Positions 21,310-30,396 of a DNA stretch of 64,000 bases are shown one piece after another. Source of the DNA: Candidatus Rhodoferax odensensis (GTDB taxonomy: Bacteria; Pseudomonadota; Gammaproteobacteria; Burkholderiales; Burkholderiaceae_C). The stretch is taken from NCBI GenBank assembly GCA_016718405.1, contig JADKDJ010000018.1, positions 1 to 64,000 on the forward strand, in the 5' to 3' direction. The notes under the pieces are model-generated. The model was not told the origin of the DNA. It saw nothing but the letters and a program-made list of their open reading frames with translations, and searched no databases. Every line of letters begins with the position of its first letter. Within the stretch, counting starts at the first letter, position 1. The position numbers were made by a program, and so were the translations under genes.

Positions 21310-22522
21310 TCATTTCAAGCGTTTGGCCAGTGCCTGCACCGGGTCCAGTTGGGCCGCGCGCCGCGCCGGCAGCACGCCAAACAAGATGCCGGTGACCAGC
21401 GCGGTGCCCAATCCGGCCAACACCGCCCAGTCCGGCGGGAAAGCCGGGAAGGCTGGGTACAGCTGGCGTATCAGGGCCGCGCCCAGATGCCCCAGAGCGA
21501 AGCCAACCAGGGCGCCCGTCAGTGACAGCATGGTGGCCTCGGTCAGGAACAATAGGCCGGATCACGCCGCCGGTGGCGCCCAGCGCCTTGAGCAGGCCGA
21601 TTTCGCCAGTGCGCTGGGTGACGGACACCAGCATCACGTTCATCACCAGAATGCCGGCGTCGGCGAGTCTGATGGCGGCGATGCAGCCACGCCCAGGGTG
21701 AGCGCACCCAGCAGCCGGTCGAAGGTGGCCAGCACGGCATCCTGCGTGATGACGGTCACGTCCTGCTCGCCCTCGTGGCGCAGCCGGATGATCTCGGTGG
21801 CCTGCGTCTTGGCGGCGGCGATCGCCTCTCGCCCATTGGCCTCGATCAGGATGCGGAACAGCGTGTTGCTGTTGAACATGGCCTGCGCCAGCGAGACCGG
21901 AACGATCACCAGCTCGTCGGTGTTCATGCCCAGACCCTGGCCGCTGGCGGCCAGCACGCCCACGATGCGAAAGCGCCGGTCGCCAATACGCACCAGCTGG
22001 CCCAGGGCGGGCTCGACGCCAAAGACTTCTTCGCGCACCTTGGCGCCAATCACCGCCTCGGCGGCACCTGTGCGCCAATCGCCATCGGCCAGAAAGCGAC
22101 CTTGCCCCATGGTCATGTTGCGGACCTGGATGTACTGTGCCGTGGTCCCGGCTATCAGCACCTCGCGCAGCTTGCCACTAAAGCTGATCTCGGACGTGCC
22201 CACGGTCAGCGGCGCGACGCGCACGATGGCACTGGCACGCTGCAGCGCTTGGGCGTCGTCGATGGTCAGGTCGCGCGTGGTGTTGGTGATGGCGTTACCC
22301 GCGCTGAAGCCACCCGTCTGGGAGCGCCCCGGCAACACGATCACCAGATTGCTGCCCAGGGATGAGAACTCGCTCACCACATAGCGCCGCGCGCCGTCTC
22401 CAGCGCCGTGAGCACCACGACGGCGGCACGCCGATGGCCATAGCCAGCACCAGCAGCGAGGCGCGCAGCGGGTTGCCTGTGGCCGCCATGCGCGCGAAGC
22501 GGATCAGGTCGACGCCGCGCAT
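21310..22522 (-). pseudogene. MacB/FtsX-type ABC transporter permease, proximal copy, frameshifted
   Basis: ATG 22522 gives MRGVDLIRFARMAATGNPLRASLLVLAMAIG, then indels near 22400 shift the frame. EFSSLGSNLVIVLPGRSQTGG and the periplasmic domain continue to LLGALTLGVAA near 21670. After further indels the FtsX core resumes: ILVMNVMLVSVTQRTGEIGLLKALGA, LTEATMLSLTGALVGFALG and LPARRAAQLDPVQALAKRLK. It shares helix-1 and C-terminal motifs with the distal copy, so the pair probably acts as a heterodimer. Its start overlaps the end of the toxin gene by 19 bp, and the cognate ATPase lies 4.6 kb upstream beyond the RM and TA genes. Confidence 0.8.
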
Positions 22523-22890
22523 GGTTGCCGAGCATTGGCTGTGACCAGTTTGGCGGCTTGAAGTAGCGCAGTGGCCGCGATGAGGGCGTCGGGCAACTTC
22601 AGCCCGGTCTCACGTCGAATCCGCGCGGCCTCGTCGGCGACTGCCGCGTTTACGCTCACCAATTGGCAAACGTCCAGTAGCGCGCGCGCCGCGTCGAGCG
22701 AGTCTGCTGTGTGTTGTGGCCATGCGAGTACTTCCGCTCGAACGATGGCGGAAATGTGGGCAAGCCCGCTGTGCACATGGTCATTGAGTAATTCGATGGT
22801 TTGCGCTGGCAGTGCGTCATTCAGAAACAGGATCAGGACGCTGCTGTCAAATACCAATGGCCTAACTGGCACAGACGCCGGCGCCACCAT
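22504..22890 (-). CDS. VapC-like PIN-domain toxin
   Basis: PIN-domain ribonuclease toxin. The start at 22890 follows the antitoxin stop without a gap (TGA then ATG). Within 128 residues are LVFDSSVLILFLND (first acidic residue, here Asp in FDSS), SAIVRAEVLAW (conserved Glu), DEAARIRRETGLKLPDALIAATALL (conserved Asp of PDALIAA) and LVTANARQ at the end. In related toxins the last strand usually continues with a (D/E)F...L segment. Here it stops soon after TANARQ, at the overlap with the permease gene, so the very C-terminus may be replaced. Activity is uncertain. Confidence 0.75.
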   Translation of the reverse strand: MVAPASVPVRPLVFDSSVLILFLNDALPAQTIELLNDHVHSGLAHISAIVRAEVLAWPQHTADSLDAARALLDVCQLVSVNAAVADEAARIRRETGLKLPDALIAATALLQAAKLVTANARQPCAAST

Positions 22891-23127
22891 TCAGCGCTCC
22901 CATTCTTGACGGGATTTTGCAAGCTCGGCCAGTATCGCTTCACGTTTGCCGTGCCCCAGCGCACCGCGCGCGCGGCGCAGAATGTCAGTAAGCGTTGGTG
23001 AAGCCGCGTCGGCCGGTTGTTCGTCCAGCACCACCAGAACTCGGCGGGGGTTCGATTGCGGTGGCGGTGCGGTTCCGAGCCAGATCACCTGGTTGCCCTG
23101 TAATTGAGCCTCATAGCTGTGCAACAT
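22891..23127 (-). CDS. VapB-like antitoxin
   Basis: A 78-residue protein directly upstream of the PIN toxin. MLHSYEAQLQGNQVIWLG looks like a short beta-rich DNA-binding or dimerisation start. RRVLVVLDEQ follows, and the C-terminal half (LTDILRRARGALGHGKREAILAELAKSRQEWER) is helical and charged, as in antitoxins that wrap the toxin active site. Family assignment rests on position, size and layout, not on a named domain. Such antitoxins normally autorepress the pair with the toxin bound. Confidence 0.65.
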   Translation of the reverse strand: MLHSYEAQLQGNQVIWLGTAPPPQSNPRRVLVVLDEQPADAASPTLTDILRRARGALGHGKREAILAELAKSRQEWER

Positions 23128-23212
23128 GGGTCTGGCCTTTCATCCTGAGCTATCGATTTTAGTGAGTTCATGATTTCCGCAAGTACCTTGCTTCGGCAGC
23201 GCTTTGTCGATT

Positions 23213-26200
23213 TCATGCGCGCCAGCGGACTTCGCCATCCGAGACCACCGGCTGCGCGCGGCCCAGGGCTTCGAGGGTGTCGAGAATGCGGGGCAGGCTT
23301 TTCTTCCATGCGCCACGGCTGGTGAAGTGCGCGGCCAAGTCGGGCAGTGTCAGGGCGGCATTGGCACTGGTCAGCACCTGCGCCACGGCGCGAACCTGCT
23401 CGGGCAACGTGGCGGGCCAGGGCAGGGCGGTGGTGGCTGCAGTCGGGCCTGCTGCCTCGGATGCAAGTTCGACGGGCGTTTCAAGTGCCAAATCGGCCTG
23501 CAACGCTTTCTGTGATTGATCAGCTAGCTCCTGATTAGATAGCGCTTGGCGGCTGGTCGGGTGTTGGAACTCCGGCCGCAACCAGCGCACGCGCCCGGCC
23601 TTTTCCTCTGCCGCGCGTTGGGCGTTGAGCGCCACCAGGCGCGACAGCAGTTCGTCGGTGGCGGGTTGGTCGCTCCAGCCGTAGGCCGCCAGCACGGCCG
23701 CGTCCAGCTCGTCGTGCAAGTCCTTGAGCACGCCGACCAGGCCGTGGGTGTGGATGGCTTTCTCCTTGGCGGTCAGCGCTCGGCCTTCGCGCAGGGCTTC
23801 GAGGACGTTGTAAAGGCCGGTGAGGGTGAGGGGCTTGTTCTTGCCTTCCTGGCTGCTGTGTTTGTCTGCCTTGTCGCTGTGATTGCCTTCCTGGTCGCTG
23901 TGATTGCCTGCTGGCGGCGCGTCAGCCGGGCGCTGCGGGGGCCTCATGGTGCCAAATGCGCACAAATCGGCCCCCACAGCGCCCAACTGCCGCACCACCA
24001 GCGAGTCGGGCGTGGTTGGCGTGGCGGCCAGAGAAGACGGATGACCCAGCACGCGTTTGCGGTGGGCGTCGATTTGTTCGGCCAGCGAGGCGATGTGGCT
24101 GCGCAGTTCGGGCGTGAGTCCGGTGTCTTCGTCGGGGAAGGGGAAGGTTTCGAAGCAGCGGGATTTGTTGTAGCGTGGGTCGTTGCCTACACCCAACCGA
24201 CCACCCACTGCCAGTGCCCACGCCTCATGCACGCGGCTGGACAGCACGCCGAGGTGAAACGCGTCGTTGATCGCAATGGCAATCAGCATGTTGTCGGGCA
24301 GGATGCTGGCGTCCAGAAACTGGAAGGTACGGTGTTTGGCGGTTTCGACGGTGGCAATAAAGCGCGGCAGGCCGGCGAGTTGCTTGCGCATCTCCTGGCG
24401 GGGTTTGCCGAAGAGCCACCACAGTTTGGCGTAACCCGCGCCGTCTTTGCTCGTTCCTTTGACGTCCCGCTCCGGCTTCACGCGCTCAGTAGTCGTTGGT
24501 ACACGGTTGCGTACTGGCTTCGCAGTTGCTCGGCGCTCAGGCCGAAGGCGTCAATCACCATCACGCCGCGCGGCGTGTCGGTCAAGTCGCGGCCATTGCG
24601 GTAGCTACGGATATGACGCGCCAGCTCCGGCACCGTGCCCAGTCCTAGTGCGGCGGCTTCCTCGGGCGTGATGATGAACCCGGCGCCGTGCAGCTTCACG
24701 CCGGGCGAGGAGATGTTGGCGTTGGCTTGCAGTACCACTGCGCCGGCCACGTTCGCCCCCACGCTCAGATCAGCATGAATCAACCCAGTTCGCTCGGTCA
24801 GCGCGACCGTCACTTCGCCAAACTCGCCGGTGTGCTCGTCGGTGACCGTGAGCAGGCGGCCGGGGGTGTCGCTGCGGGCCGCTGGTGATTGGGGGTCAGA
24901 GCCCGATTTCGTTCGAGATTTCGCGTTTCGACCCGGCGACTGTCCTGAATCGGGATCTGACCCCCATTCACCAGCTCTCTCGCCTACGGTCATGGCGATC
25001 CGAACGGCGGCGCCATTCGCACTGTCCCCAAGGATGGTCTGGAATGGCGAACACCAAACCAAGCCTGCCAGCAGTGGGGGTTCGGTTGCCGGTGACCGAT
25101 TTCTGGGCCTTTGACAGCATGAGGGCACCGGCAGACCGCGCCCCGCGGCCCACCGACCCGTCGGCGCGAGACTTGCCAGAAAGAGACACGGCGGCCATCT
25201 CAGGGAAAACGCATTGCCCATCCAGCGCGGCTGACACCACCCGCCGGTTGAAAGTCTGGCGCAGGCTGTTGGTGGTGATCAGGCCAAAGCGGCGAAGCCG
25301 CCCAAAGGCCGCCAGCGACGAGGCCCGACTCCACCAGTACATCACGAAGTCGGCACTCTCCAGGCACCTCGGGCCAGGCACTGCGCAGGGCCTCCACGTA
25401 GCCATCCGGGCAGGCGCGCATGGTGCTGGCACCGATGAAAGGCGGGTTGCCCACGATGAAGTCGGCCTGCGGCCACCCTGCTTGCCGGGGCCGGACGTAT
25501 TTCCACTGTGGCACTTGTGCCGCCTCGTCGGGCACCAGCGCGCCGGTCACCGGGTGGGGCTTGAAGGTGGCGCCGTCCCATCGGGTCAGCAACTGGCCGT
25601 GCGGGTCGTAGGCCAGCTCGGACTCGTCACTTTCCAGCACCGCGTCGCGGTGTTCGATGTTGCCAAAATCGTGCACCACGGGCTCGGCCACCGCCTTGTT
25701 GCCACGGGTGCGGATGTGCCACTGCAGGTAGCCAATCCACAACACCAGCTCGGCCAGCGCGGCGGCGCGCTCGTTCAGCTCAATGCCCAGCAACTGCTGC
25801 GGCGTGACGGTTTCGCCTTCCAGTTCGAGCAGGCTTTGCGTCTGGCCCAGGGCTTCGAGCTGATTCAGCACTTCGCCTTCGAGGCGCTTCAAATGCTCCA
25901 GCGTCACGTACAGAAAGTTGCCACTGCCGCAGGCCGGATCGAGCACGCGGGTGCTGCACAACTGATGGTGAAACTGGCGCACCTGGGCGCGGGCCTCGGC
26001 CATCTTTTGCGCATGCGCCTTGCCCGACAGCTCGGCCGCCTCGTGCGCCAGCACCAGCGCGGCGGCCTGGGCGTTGGCCCAGTCGGCGCGCAGTGGCTCC
26101 ACCACGGTCGGCAACACCAGCCGCTCCACATAGGCACGCGGCGTGTAGTGGGCGCCTAGCGCGTGGCGCTCGGTGGGGTCGAGCGCGCGCTCCAGCAGGG

Positions 26201-27176
26201 TGCCAAAGATGGCCGGCTCCACCTCGCGCCAGTTGGCATTGGCTGCGTCGATCAGGCGGCCAATTTGCTCCTGATTCAGTAGCAAGCTGTAGCCGTCGGA
26301 CGCGGGCGACTTGAACAATTTGCCATTGAACCTGAGCACCTGCGTGGCCAACGCGGCGCTGAAGCCGCCACGGTCCATGTCGGCCCACAGGATGCGCAGC
26401 ATCTGCTGCAGCGTGGCGGCATGTTCGCGGTGGGACTGCAGCAACCCCAGGAACGAGCCTTTGGGCAGCAACTCCACGTCTTCGGCAAACATCGAGAACA
26501 GGCAGCGCGTCAGAAAGGCCGCAACGTGGTCCGGCTTGTGGCCGGATTGCTCCAGCGAGCGCGCCAGTTCGGCCAGTTTGCTGGCTACCTCGCGCGTGAC
26601 GCGGGCGCTGGCGGTGGCCGGGTTCAGGCTCTCGGGGTCGCTCCAGATGGCGCGCAGCGTGGCCTGCACCTCGGGCCGAGCCAGGTCAGCCAGTTGCAGG
26701 CGGTGGCTGCGCGGATCGGGGAAGGGCGTGTAGGTGGCGCCGCTGCGCGTGAACTCGGCATAGACCTCGATCACGTTGCCCACGTCCACCACCAGCAGGA
26801 AGGGCGGGCGCCCCTCGGCGGCGGGCAGGGCGCGGGCGTAGCCTTCGGCTTGGGTTCGCGCGCGCAGCAGTGCGTCGTCAAAGCCCTTGGTCGCGCCAGC
26901 GTTCTTGAGCTTCTTGGCTTCCAGCACGAAGTGGCCACGGCGGTAACAGTCGATGCGCCCGGCGCTGCTGGAGCCGTCGCCATGGCGGAACGTGATGGGG
27001 CGCTCGAACATGTAGTCCTGCTCGGGCGTGGGGTGGGGTGCCGCCACTTCCAGCAGCTCGCACAACTGTGTGACAAAACTTTGAGCGGTGGACAGCTCGG
27101 ACGCGGTGACGCCAAGCCAGCGCTTCACAAAATCCTCGGCGTTGTTGGCCGACATGCCCCCTGTTGGTTTGTTCAT
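23213..27176 (-). pseudogene. Type IIL (MmeI-like) restriction-modification enzyme, about three frameshifts
   Basis: A single-chain endonuclease plus adenine methyltransferase. The first frame (from 27176, about 605 codons) has a PD-(D/E)XK-type nuclease site (D76 and E86-A-K88 in RIDCYRRGHFVLEAKK), a helical spacer, methyltransferase motif I DPACGSGNFLY (413-423) and motif IV NPPF (577-580). Frame changes near 25360, 25100 and 24480 separate this from FVMYWWSRA, RRFGLITTNSLRQTFNRRVV, the target-recognition part (HGAGFIITPEEAAALGLG, IRSYRNGRDL) and the C-terminal KPERDV, LPRFIATVETAKHRTFQFLD, YNKSRCFETFPFPDE. The start overlaps the ATPase stop (ATGA). A 95-bp REP-like element interrupts it. 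Confidence 0.82.
24881..24975. repeat. REP-like palindromic element inside the RM gene
   Basis: GCTGGTGATTGGGGGTCAGA (24881-24900) and its near-perfect reverse complement, TCTGACCCCCATTCACCAGC (24956-24975), flank an inner CCCGATT / AATCGGG pair. The whole element is an imperfect 95-bp palindrome. GGGGTCAGAxCCCGATT-type ends are familiar from REP elements mobilised by RAYT transposases. The minus-strand reading frame stays open across it. Confidence 0.75.
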
Positions 27177-27880
27177 GCGCCGGATGATACCGGCGTGCTG
27201 GCAGTGTCACGCTTGATGGCGCCGTCTTCCATCAGCAACTGACGCCGTGCGCGTGCGCCCAGGCTGGCGTCGTGGGTGACCACGATCAGCGTGACGCCTT
27301 GGGCGTTGAGGGTTTCGAGCAGGCGCACCACTTCATCGCCGGTGGTGCGGTCCAGGTTGCCGGTGGGCTCATCGGCCAGAATCACCGCTGGCTGCATGAT
27401 GGTGGCGCGCGCAATGGCCACGCGCTGGCGCTGCCCGCCGGACAGTTCATCGGGCCTGTGGTCGGCGCGGTTTTCCAGCCCGTAGTCCTTGAGCGCCTGT
27501 GCCACCCGAGCGTTGCGCTGTGCCGGTGCCAGCCCGGCCAGCATCATGGGCAGGGCGATGTTCTCCGCCGCAGTCAGGCGTGGCACCAGGTGAAAACTCT
27601 GGAACACAAACCCGATGCGCTGGCTGCGCACCCGCGCTTGCTCATCGGGCGTCAGGGTTGTGACGTCACGGCCTTCCAGCAAATAGGTGCCGGTATTGGG
27701 GCGATCGAGCAGACCCAGCAGGTTGAGTAAGGTCGACTTGCCCGAGCCCGACGGCCCCATCACTGCGACGTATTCACCGGCGCCAATCGTCAACTGGAGG
27801 TTGCGCAGTGCATGCACTTCGGAGTCGCCGAGCAGAAACACACGCTCGATCCCCGACAACTCGATCTGCGCGCTGCTCAT
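27173..27880 (-). CDS. MacB-type ABC transporter ATP-binding protein
   Basis: A 235-residue LolD/MacB-class ATPase, intact. Motifs: MGPSGSGKST (Walker A, about residue 40), Q-loop in GFVFQSFHLVPRLTA, LSGGQRQRVAIARA (signature), VILADEPTGNLD (Walker B) and VVTHD (H-loop). It starts at 27880, overlapping the adaptor stop by 4 bp (ATGA), so the two are translationally coupled. It powers export by mechanotransmission with FtsX-type permeases, which here lie 4.6 kb downstream. Confidence 0.93.
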   Translation of the reverse strand: MSSAQIELSGIERVFLLGDSEVHALRNLQLTIGAGEYVAVMGPSGSGKSTLLNLLGLLDRPNTGTYLLEGRDVTTLTPDEQARVRSQRIGFVFQSFHLVPRLTAAENIALPMMLAGLAPAQRNARVAQALKDYGLENRADHRPDELSGGQRQRVAIARATIMQPAVILADEPTGNLDRTTGDEVVRLLETLNAQGVTLIVVTHDASLGARARRQLLMEDGAIKRDTASTPVSSGA

Positions 27881-29034
27881 TGGGTGGCTTTGTCATCGAT
27901 CACGTAGCTGGCGCCGACTTTGACGCCTTCGCGTTCCAGCGAGGTCACCACCCGGTCACCCCTGGCCAGGCCGTCCAGCACTTCGGTGAATTCCCAGTTG
28001 GCCAGGCCGGCCTTGACTTTGCGCTCTTCGAGCTTTCCGTCGGCACCGGCCACCAGCACTTTGCCACCTTCTTGCAGCGCCGAGGTGGGCACGCGCAACA
28101 CGTTCTCGCGCACCGACAGAATTACCTCCACGTCCGCGCTGTAGCCTACCAGCAGGCGAGGCGGCTTGTCTTGCGGCGCCAGCGTGGCCTCGATATCGAC
28201 GGTGCGTGCCTGCTTCTCCACCGCCGATACATAGGGTGCGACCCGTTTGACCGTGCCCGCAAAGGTTTGTTTGGGCAAGGCGTCGAAGCTGATCCGTACC
28301 GCCTGGCCGGCCTGGACCTTGGGCGCATCGACCTCATCCATCGGTGCCCGCACGTACAGGCAACTGTCGTCAATCAAATCAATTGCGGGGGGCGTCGGCA
28401 CGCCTGGCGGGGACGGGGTGGAGTACTCACCAACCTCGCCCACAATCTTGGCTACCGTGCCGGCAAACGGGGCGTACAAGACAGTGCGGCTTTGCTCGAC
28501 CCGCGTGGCGTTGAGCCGGGCCTGCGTTTGCGCTACATCGGCCTGGGCAGCGTCGCAGCCGGCGCGCTTGGCCTGTGCTTCGGCACGAGCCTGCTCTTCG
28601 CGCGAGCCCGACACAAAGCCCTGGCTGCGTAGCGAGGCCTGGCGCTTGGCCTCACTCTCGGCGTTGGCGGCCAGGCTGCACACCTCGGCTACACGCTTGC
28701 GCGCGGTTTCAACCTGCGCCATGGCCAGTGCACTCTGAGCTTGCTGGTCGTCGTTCCACAGCTTCATCAGCAACTGGCCCTTTTTGACCTTGTCGCCTTC
28801 CTTCACCGCCAGGACCTCGATGCGCCCACCCATGGTGGCTGACAGCTTGGTACGCTGGCAGGCTTCGACCGTACCGGCGCGGGTGTTGGCAATACTCGCC
28901 TCGACGCGGCCGCTGTCGATGGCCCTGACCCGTATCGCAATGGGCTTGGGCTGCTTGACCCACCATAGGCCGGTAATCACGATGGCCACGATCAGCAGCG
29001 CAAACAACAGACGACGAATCAAGGTTGACGACAT
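27877..29034 (-). CDS. MacA/HlyD-like periplasmic adaptor of an ABC exporter
   Basis: 385 residues. One N-terminal membrane anchor (LLFALLIVAIVITGLWWV, residues 9-26) is followed by a lipoyl-type half (KLSATMGGRIEVLAVKEGDKVKKGQLLM) and a long helical hairpin (about 95-180, rich in Ala, Glu, Gln and Arg). The matching lipoyl half (VLYAPFAGTVAKIVGEVGEY) and beta-barrel and membrane-proximal domains (LDGLARGDRVVTSLEREGVKVG) follow. It would bridge the inner-membrane ABC unit to a TolC-like channel encoded elsewhere. First gene of the minus-strand unit. Confidence 0.88.
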   Translation of the reverse strand: MSSTLIRRLLFALLIVAIVITGLWWVKQPKPIAIRVRAIDSGRVEASIANTRAGTVEACQRTKLSATMGGRIEVLAVKEGDKVKKGQLLMKLWNDDQQAQSALAMAQVETARKRVAEVCSLAANAESEAKRQASLRSQGFVSGSREEQARAEAQAKRAGCDAAQADVAQTQARLNATRVEQSRTVLYAPFAGTVAKIVGEVGEYSTPSPPGVPTPPAIDLIDDSCLYVRAPMDEVDAPKVQAGQAVRISFDALPKQTFAGTVKRVAPYVSAVEKQARTVDIEATLAPQDKPPRLLVGYSADVEVILSVRENVLRVPTSALQEGGKVLVAGADGKLEERKVKAGLANWEFTEVLDGLARGDRVVTSLEREGVKVGASYVIDDKATQ

Positions 29035-29153
29035 GGGGGTTTCCTCACCGCAAGGGTTTTCATTCTAGGCGGCGACGGATCTGGGAAGACGCCCCAGGAG
29101 TCGGCCAGACGCCAGGGCGCAAGTCTGACAGACGTGGATGCGGGCCGCGCGGT

Positions 29154-29179
29154 ATTGTGGACATCCACAATGGATGTCC
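29154..29179. promoter_or_regulatory. Nested palindrome upstream of dctP, candidate operator
   Basis: ATTGTGGA (29154-29161) and TCCACAAT (29164-29171) form a perfect 8-bp inverted repeat with a 2-bp spacer. Overlapping it, GGACATCC (29159-29166) and GGATGTCC (29172-29179) form a second one. The site is about 80-105 bp before the dctP start. The TTGTxxACAA-like symmetry fits GntR-type operators, but the regulator is unknown. Confidence 0.45.
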
Positions 29180-29259
29180 GAGATTTTCTGCCTATAGTGG
29201 ATGGCAAGGGCATCTATTGGCTGCCCTTTCGTATTTACCTTACCTCCAGGAGACACTTC

Positions 29260-30258
29260 ATGAAGCTTTCCAAACTCTTGCTTGGCCTGATGGTCAGCTG
29301 CGCTGCATTCGCCGCCAGCGCCCAGACCGTCATCAAATTCAGTCACGTGGTTGCGGTTGACACGCCCAAAGGCAAGGCGTCCGAGTTCTTCGCCAAGAAG
29401 GCGGCCGAGTTGACCAAAGGCAAGGTCAAGGTTGAGGTGTATGCCAACAGCGCCCTCTACAAGGACAAGGAAGAGATGGAGGCGCTGCAAATTGGCTCGG
29501 TGCAGATGCTGGCGCCGTCTTTGGCCAAGTTTGGCCCGCTGGGTGTCAAGGAATTCGAGGCGTTTGACTTCCCATTCATTTTTGACGACACGACCGACCT
29601 GCACAAGATCACCCAAGGCCCCATCGGCGCGGGCCTGATGGCCAAGCTGGAGCCCAAGGGCATCAAGGGCCTGGCGTTTTGGGACAACGGCTTCAAGTCT
29701 TTCTCGGCCAACACGCCGATCAAGTCCGCCGCTGACATGAAAGGCAAGAAGTTCCGTATTCAGTCTTCCAAGGTGCTGGAAGAGCAGATTCGCAGCGTCG
29801 GCGGCATTCCGCAGGTGATGGCGTTCTCCGAGGTGTACCAGGCATTGCAGACCGGCGTGGTCGATGGCACCGAGAACCCGATCTCCAACTTCTACACCCA
29901 GAAGATGCACGAGGTGCAAAAGCACCTGACGCTGACCAACCACGGTTACCTGGGCTACGCGGTGATCGTCAACAAGAAGTTCTGGGACGCACTGCCCGCT
30001 GACGTGCGCGGTCAGCTCGAACAAGCCATGAAAGAGGCTACCGTCTACGCCAACAAGATCGCGCAGGAAGAAAACGACGCGTCCCTTGAGGGTGTCAAGA
30101 AGAGCGGCAAGACCGCTGTCTACGTGCCAACCAAGGAAGAGCGCCTTGCTTTGAAGAAAGCCATGGCGCCGGTGCACAGCAAGATGGCCGAACGTGTTGG
30201 CAAGGAGACGCTGCAACAGATCTACCAGGCCACCGGTTTCGACCCGAACGCGTTGTAA
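29260..30258 (+). CDS. dctP: TRAP transporter solute-binding protein DctP
   Basis: Periplasmic binding protein that delivers an organic acid to DctQM. Start ATG 29260 is chosen because it begins a clear signal peptide (MKLSKLLLGLMVSCAAFAASAQ, cleavage after ASA) and has CCAGGAGA just upstream; in-frame sequence before it is not signal-like. 332 residues. Family features are VIKFSHVVAVDTPKGKASEFF, FDFPFIFDD, KGKKFRIQSS (the substrate-carboxylate arginine is expected in this KxRxQ block), VYQALQTGVVDGTENPISNF and GYLGYAVIVNKKFWDALP. The DGTENP motif is typical of C4-dicarboxylate DctP. Ligand not provable from sequence. Confidence 0.93.
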   Translation: MKLSKLLLGLMVSCAAFAASAQTVIKFSHVVAVDTPKGKASEFFAKKAAELTKGKVKVEVYANSALYKDKEEMEALQIGSVQMLAPSLAKFGPLGVKEFEAFDFPFIFDDTTDLHKITQGPIGAGLMAKLEPKGIKGLAFWDNGFKSFSANTPIKSAADMKGKKFRIQSSKVLEEQIRSVGGIPQVMAFSEVYQALQTGVVDGTENPISNFYTQKMHEVQKHLTLTNHGYLGYAVIVNKKFWDALPADVRGQLEQAMKEATVYANKIAQEENDASLEGVKKSGKTAVYVPTKEERLALKKAMAPVHSKMAERVGKETLQQIYQATGFDPNAL

Positions 30259-30396
30259 GGATCGGCTTCTTCGCGATTGCAAAGACATGGGACGCGGCAA
30301 TCCACGTCTGCGTGTCTTTGCCGTGAGTCGCGGCAATGCGCCCGCTGCCACGGTTACCCCTCTCCTGATCGATAGCCCACCACCGGACTTGACACC

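Noticed and set aside
23546..24604. 352-codon plus-strand frame over the RM C-terminal part
   Set aside because: Antisense to conserved MmeI-type blocks; no ribosome site or motif.
24885..26159. 424-codon plus-strand frame over the RM gene
   Set aside because: It starts inside the REP-like palindrome and has no family signal; the minus-strand methyltransferase motifs are unambiguous.
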